Assembly (NCBI RefSeq): GCF_024679095.1
Contig: NC_066516.1
Coordinates: 23,763,718-23,827,717 of the forward strand
Origin: Eriocheir sinensis
Taxonomy: Eukaryota > Arthropoda > Malacostraca > Decapoda > Varunidae
Length of the DNA stretch: 64,000 bases
Reading direction: 5' to 3'
Shown here piece after piece: positions 1 to 64,000 of this stretch (position 1 is its first letter; each line of letters opens with the position of its first letter). Both the position numbers and the translations under genes were made by a program. The notes beneath the pieces are model-generated. The model saw only the letters and a program-made list of their open reading frames with translations. It was not told the DNA's origin and made no database searches.

Positions 1-946
1 TAACCATGGCCTGGACAGCATGGATAAGGGTGGAGGAAAAGATGAGGGCCATGTGTGACTGACCAAATATGAAACTACAAATTCAAGGCTAAAGAAAATA
101 ATGTAATGCTGTAAGAAGAACAGAAAGAAAAAGGATACTGAGAGATGGAGAACACTGGCCACACACACCCTTACCTTGGACATGCTCATTCTTCATTCAT
201 TCACGACAAACAAATGGCAGGAGCTAATGGGAACCTTAAAATTCCGGTAACGACTTCAGCTTGCGGCCAAAAAAAATAACAAAAGGATCACAAGAATAAT
301 AAATGCATACAAAATTATACATAAAGAACCATTTAATTCATAATAGCTCCAAGTCAAAGAAAATTGCAAAAGGTTTGAATAAAACCATAATGAATGGTTC
401 TGTAACACCAAATTAGGACAGTGCATATCATGTAACACTGCACAGAACAGAATTGATTTACTAAATGACAGTTATGGGGTAGAGGTTCACACGGGCACAT
501 GCTTCATACAGCCTACCATAGAGCCGCCTTCCTGAGGCATCATCCTAGACATTCTTCAGAAAGTGCCTCCACTGGGTAGGAGACTCTCTGGGGAAGGCAT
601 AACATCCACAAAGCTACATGCCTCCATTAAACTGGTAACATCTTTTAGGGGAGTGCTTTTAGGCAGTGTGTTTCAAGTTCATCGTCCAAGCAATAAGGTT
701 CCCGGAATGGCGTATCCGGGGCATGTCAGGGCTGCGTCATCACCTCAACCCTCACACCACTGTTACTGCTGCTGCTACTTCTGCCACTAGCTTGGGTTGT
801 TATACGGCTAAGCCACTATAAAATAATGATGGAAAAGAGAAATGTTGATATGATTCAACCGGTTCAAAATAATGTATGTCGTCAAAACGCAATTTTTTTT
901 AATATGGGTTCACATGGTAGCTTCCTTGCATGGTAACGCATCTTAC
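1..946. other. Intron or flanking DNA, no confident feature
   Basis: AT-rich sequence with scattered short open frames. A minus-strand stretch near 740-763 could read a small Ser-rich peptide between a CTAG and a GTGAGG, but the acceptor is poor and the phase does not settle it. Nothing else is supported. Confidence 0.5.
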
Positions 947-61790
<60,844 letters not shown>

Positions 61791-61803
61791 CTGTCGGGGA
61801 ACA

Positions 61804-62360
61804 TCAGGGAACATAAGCACTCACCCCTCGGAACAGTTACCCAAATCCACGGTCATGCACGCCTCTCCACTATCTGCAGGGAATTGTAACGCACTCACAA
61901 CACTATTCTTCTCTGTAACAGCGTCGAAATTCAATCTTCAGAATATCAGGGAGGATGAGGACCGCCTCCCCCCCTCCCATACGAACAGTTAGTCATATCC
62001 ACGGTGTCATTTCCAGGGTAATGTCACGCAGTCAAGCCTATCCCCGTCTGTTAGTCTCGAATTTTACTCTTCAAAACATCAGGGAACAGGAGCAACCCAC
62101 CCTACGGAAGGTAGCCAAATCTACGGTCCATGCAGGCCTTTATTCTTTTCACGCTAATGTTACACACTGACAAACCCCGTTCCTGTCTGCATTAGCCTCG
62201 AAATTCGCTCTTCAGAACACCAGGGCACATAAGAACACACCCCGCGGAAGTTCGCCAAGTCTACGGCCATGCACGTCTCCATTTTTATCAGGGTAATGAA
62301 CGCACTCACTAGCCCATTCCTGTCTGTATAAGCCTCAAATTCACTTCTCAGGGGCCAGAA
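61804..62360. repeat. 128-142 bp tandem array next to an exon
   Basis: Units start at 61804, 61946, 62079, 62220 and 62348 with TCAGGGAACATAAG or variants. Shared blocks: CCAAATCCACGGTCATGCA, CGCACTCAC and CCTGTCTG-TA-TAGCCTCGAAATTC. It begins 14 bp upstream of the acceptor of exon 61790-61670. Confidence 0.87.
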
Positions 62361-63182
62361 TTTAGTGTCCCGCGCCTGCATGCCACACCAAACAGACCGT
62401 CAAGCTGGCATCTCCCTTATCCAGCATCTCGCTATTCGCTTCCTCGCTAACCTGCACTCGCCTACTACACAAGATAATAACAATAACAAATTTAACAAGA
62501 ACAAGAAGAACAAGAAAAAAATTATATGTCTACTTCCTCTTCCTCTTTATTATTTCCTTCTCCTCCTATTCCTTCTTTCACTTCCTTCTGTTTCCTTCCT
62601 CCTTCCATTTTACACTAATTCCTGTTCTTCCTCTAATCTAATCGTTTTTCTTTTTTTCCTCTTTTTCACACCTACTTTCTTCCATTGCCATTTCTCATCC
62701 ATGCTCTTTCATTTTCCTTCTCCATTCATTCCTCCTTCTCCTCTCCCTGCTCCTTTTCCTCCTTCTAATCCTCCTCTTAACCTCCCTACACTAGTTCTCT
62801 TTGTGCGGGAGTATCATGATGTGAGAGTCTGTTACCCCCCCCCGTTCTATCTCCTCTGGCAGGTGAAATGAAAACAATGGTGAGGACAAAAGGGCCTTAG
62901 TATAGCGCCGAGGGAAAAAAAAATAGTGTGATGCGACTCTCCTCCCTCCTTCCTCTTCCGCCTTCCTTCCCTTTTCAACGCTCAAGTCCTCGGCAGTACG
63001 ATGTTGCACGCTCGACGAAACGTTCTCGGAGCGGCACAAGATTCTACTACAATTCCCGCTGAGCCTCTTGTTGACAGTGTATGGTTGGGAGTATTTGCCC
63101 GGGCCCGTTTCCAAGCCTGAGGATCGATCCGAAATCCTGCTTCCACTCAGCAATATCCCCCCTCCCCCGCTCCCTCCTTCCT

Positions 63183-63359
<177 letters not shown>

Positions 63360-63851
63360 CCTATGACATAAAAACCGCTACAAAATAAACCAAATCTCGT
63401 GAAAACCAGAGAAAGAGTAAAATCGCATGCCCCGTAAAATCATCACCATCACCATCATCACCATCACCTTCGACCATTGCAAACGAGAGAGATCAATCGT
63501 TCATCTCTGTACATGTTGGTGGTTACTGAATGGATGACCTTATGAGGGACTGTTGAAGAGGCTTATATGTAGAGGGCGGTTAAATTCCAGGCAGAGGGAA
63601 TAGAAAGGGTAGCTGAATGGAGGCTTGCTCAAGGGGGGGGCGTCAGGGGTTGCGGCGTTGAGTGAGTATGCTAGTATGCTCCCCGTTAGTTAGATAGAGG
63701 TGCGTACAAAAGTAGGTAAGTGCTGCCATCTACGCTACATTGCATCAACTTTGGAGGTCCCCCGTTCCTGTGTGACGCTTGGGCCGTTCATCCTATCAGA
63801 ACAGCGGAATGAAAGCTTGTCATCAGAATAATAATAGTAGGGGAAGGGGGG

Positions 63852-63915
63852 AGGAGGAGGAGGAGGAGGAGGAGGAGGAGGAGGAGGAGGAGGAGGAGGA
63901 GGAGGAGGAGGAGGG
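63852..63915. repeat. (GGA)n microsatellite
   Basis: About 21 GGA units, followed by purine-rich DNA to the window end. Confidence 0.95.
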
Positions 63916-64000
63916 AAAAGGAGAAGGGAGGAGGAGGAGGAAGGAGAGGATGGAAGGGAGGAGGGGGTTAGGATGGAAGGGAGGAAGGGGGGTAGAATTG

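Overview
This 64 kb window is animal nuclear DNA, most likely from an arthropod and probably a decapod crustacean. The evidence is GT-AG introns, very dense microsatellites ((CT)n, (AC)n, (GGA)n, AGGTA arrays), tRNA-derived SINEs, CR1-like LINE fragments and a hAT-type MITE. The lineage is inferred from repeat style only. No prokaryotic operons, CRISPR arrays, rRNA genes or free-standing tRNA genes were seen.

One protein-coding gene spans nearly the whole window on the minus strand, with both ends outside it. I assembled its exons by hand from splice signals and reading-frame phase, in transcript order: 61790-61670, (50888-50253, proline-rich, in phase on both sides), 46848-46775, 17854-17724, 14620-14493, 9306-9097, 8496-8430, 7978-7867, 7079-7006, 4258-4065, (1333-1256), (1014-947). 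Parentheses mark less certain exons. Every junction keeps the frame. Exons 7978-7867 and 7079-7006 together encode a complete C1-type zinc finger. It follows a basic linker and a long Ser/Pro-rich region with an acidic SDAEEAFYDAED stretch and a KSVSTPSIL motif. This order resembles the region in front of the DH-PH module in Lbc-family Rho guanine-nucleotide exchange factors (AKAP13/ARHGEF28/ARHGEF2 group). The DH-PH module would lie beyond position 1 and is not visible, so the family call is an inference.

Layout. 1-9.3 kb holds the C1-encoding 3' part of the visible gene. 9.3-18 kb holds two Ser/Pro-rich exons separated by minisatellites, including an 84-bp array that stays open for 28 codons per unit. 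17.9-46.7 kb is one giant intron with nearly all the mobile elements: two copies of a CR1-like LINE (one split by a hAT MITE), a second degenerate LINE, a LINE 3' tail, several SINE families, a TA-flanked MITE and a foldback repeat. 46.7-51 kb has the acidic exon and the proline-rich exon. 51-64 kb is intron rich in (CT)n/(GA)n plus the most upstream exon at 61.7 kb.

The most notable observations are these: a retained 636-bp proline-rich exon; a 54-bp duplication that copies a 3' splice site in frame; tandem GTCAGT donor-like motifs after one exon; a hAT MITE with clear 8-bp target duplication inside a LINE; and three unrelated retroelements, each flanked on both sides by the same microsatellite, which suggests microsatellite-directed insertion.
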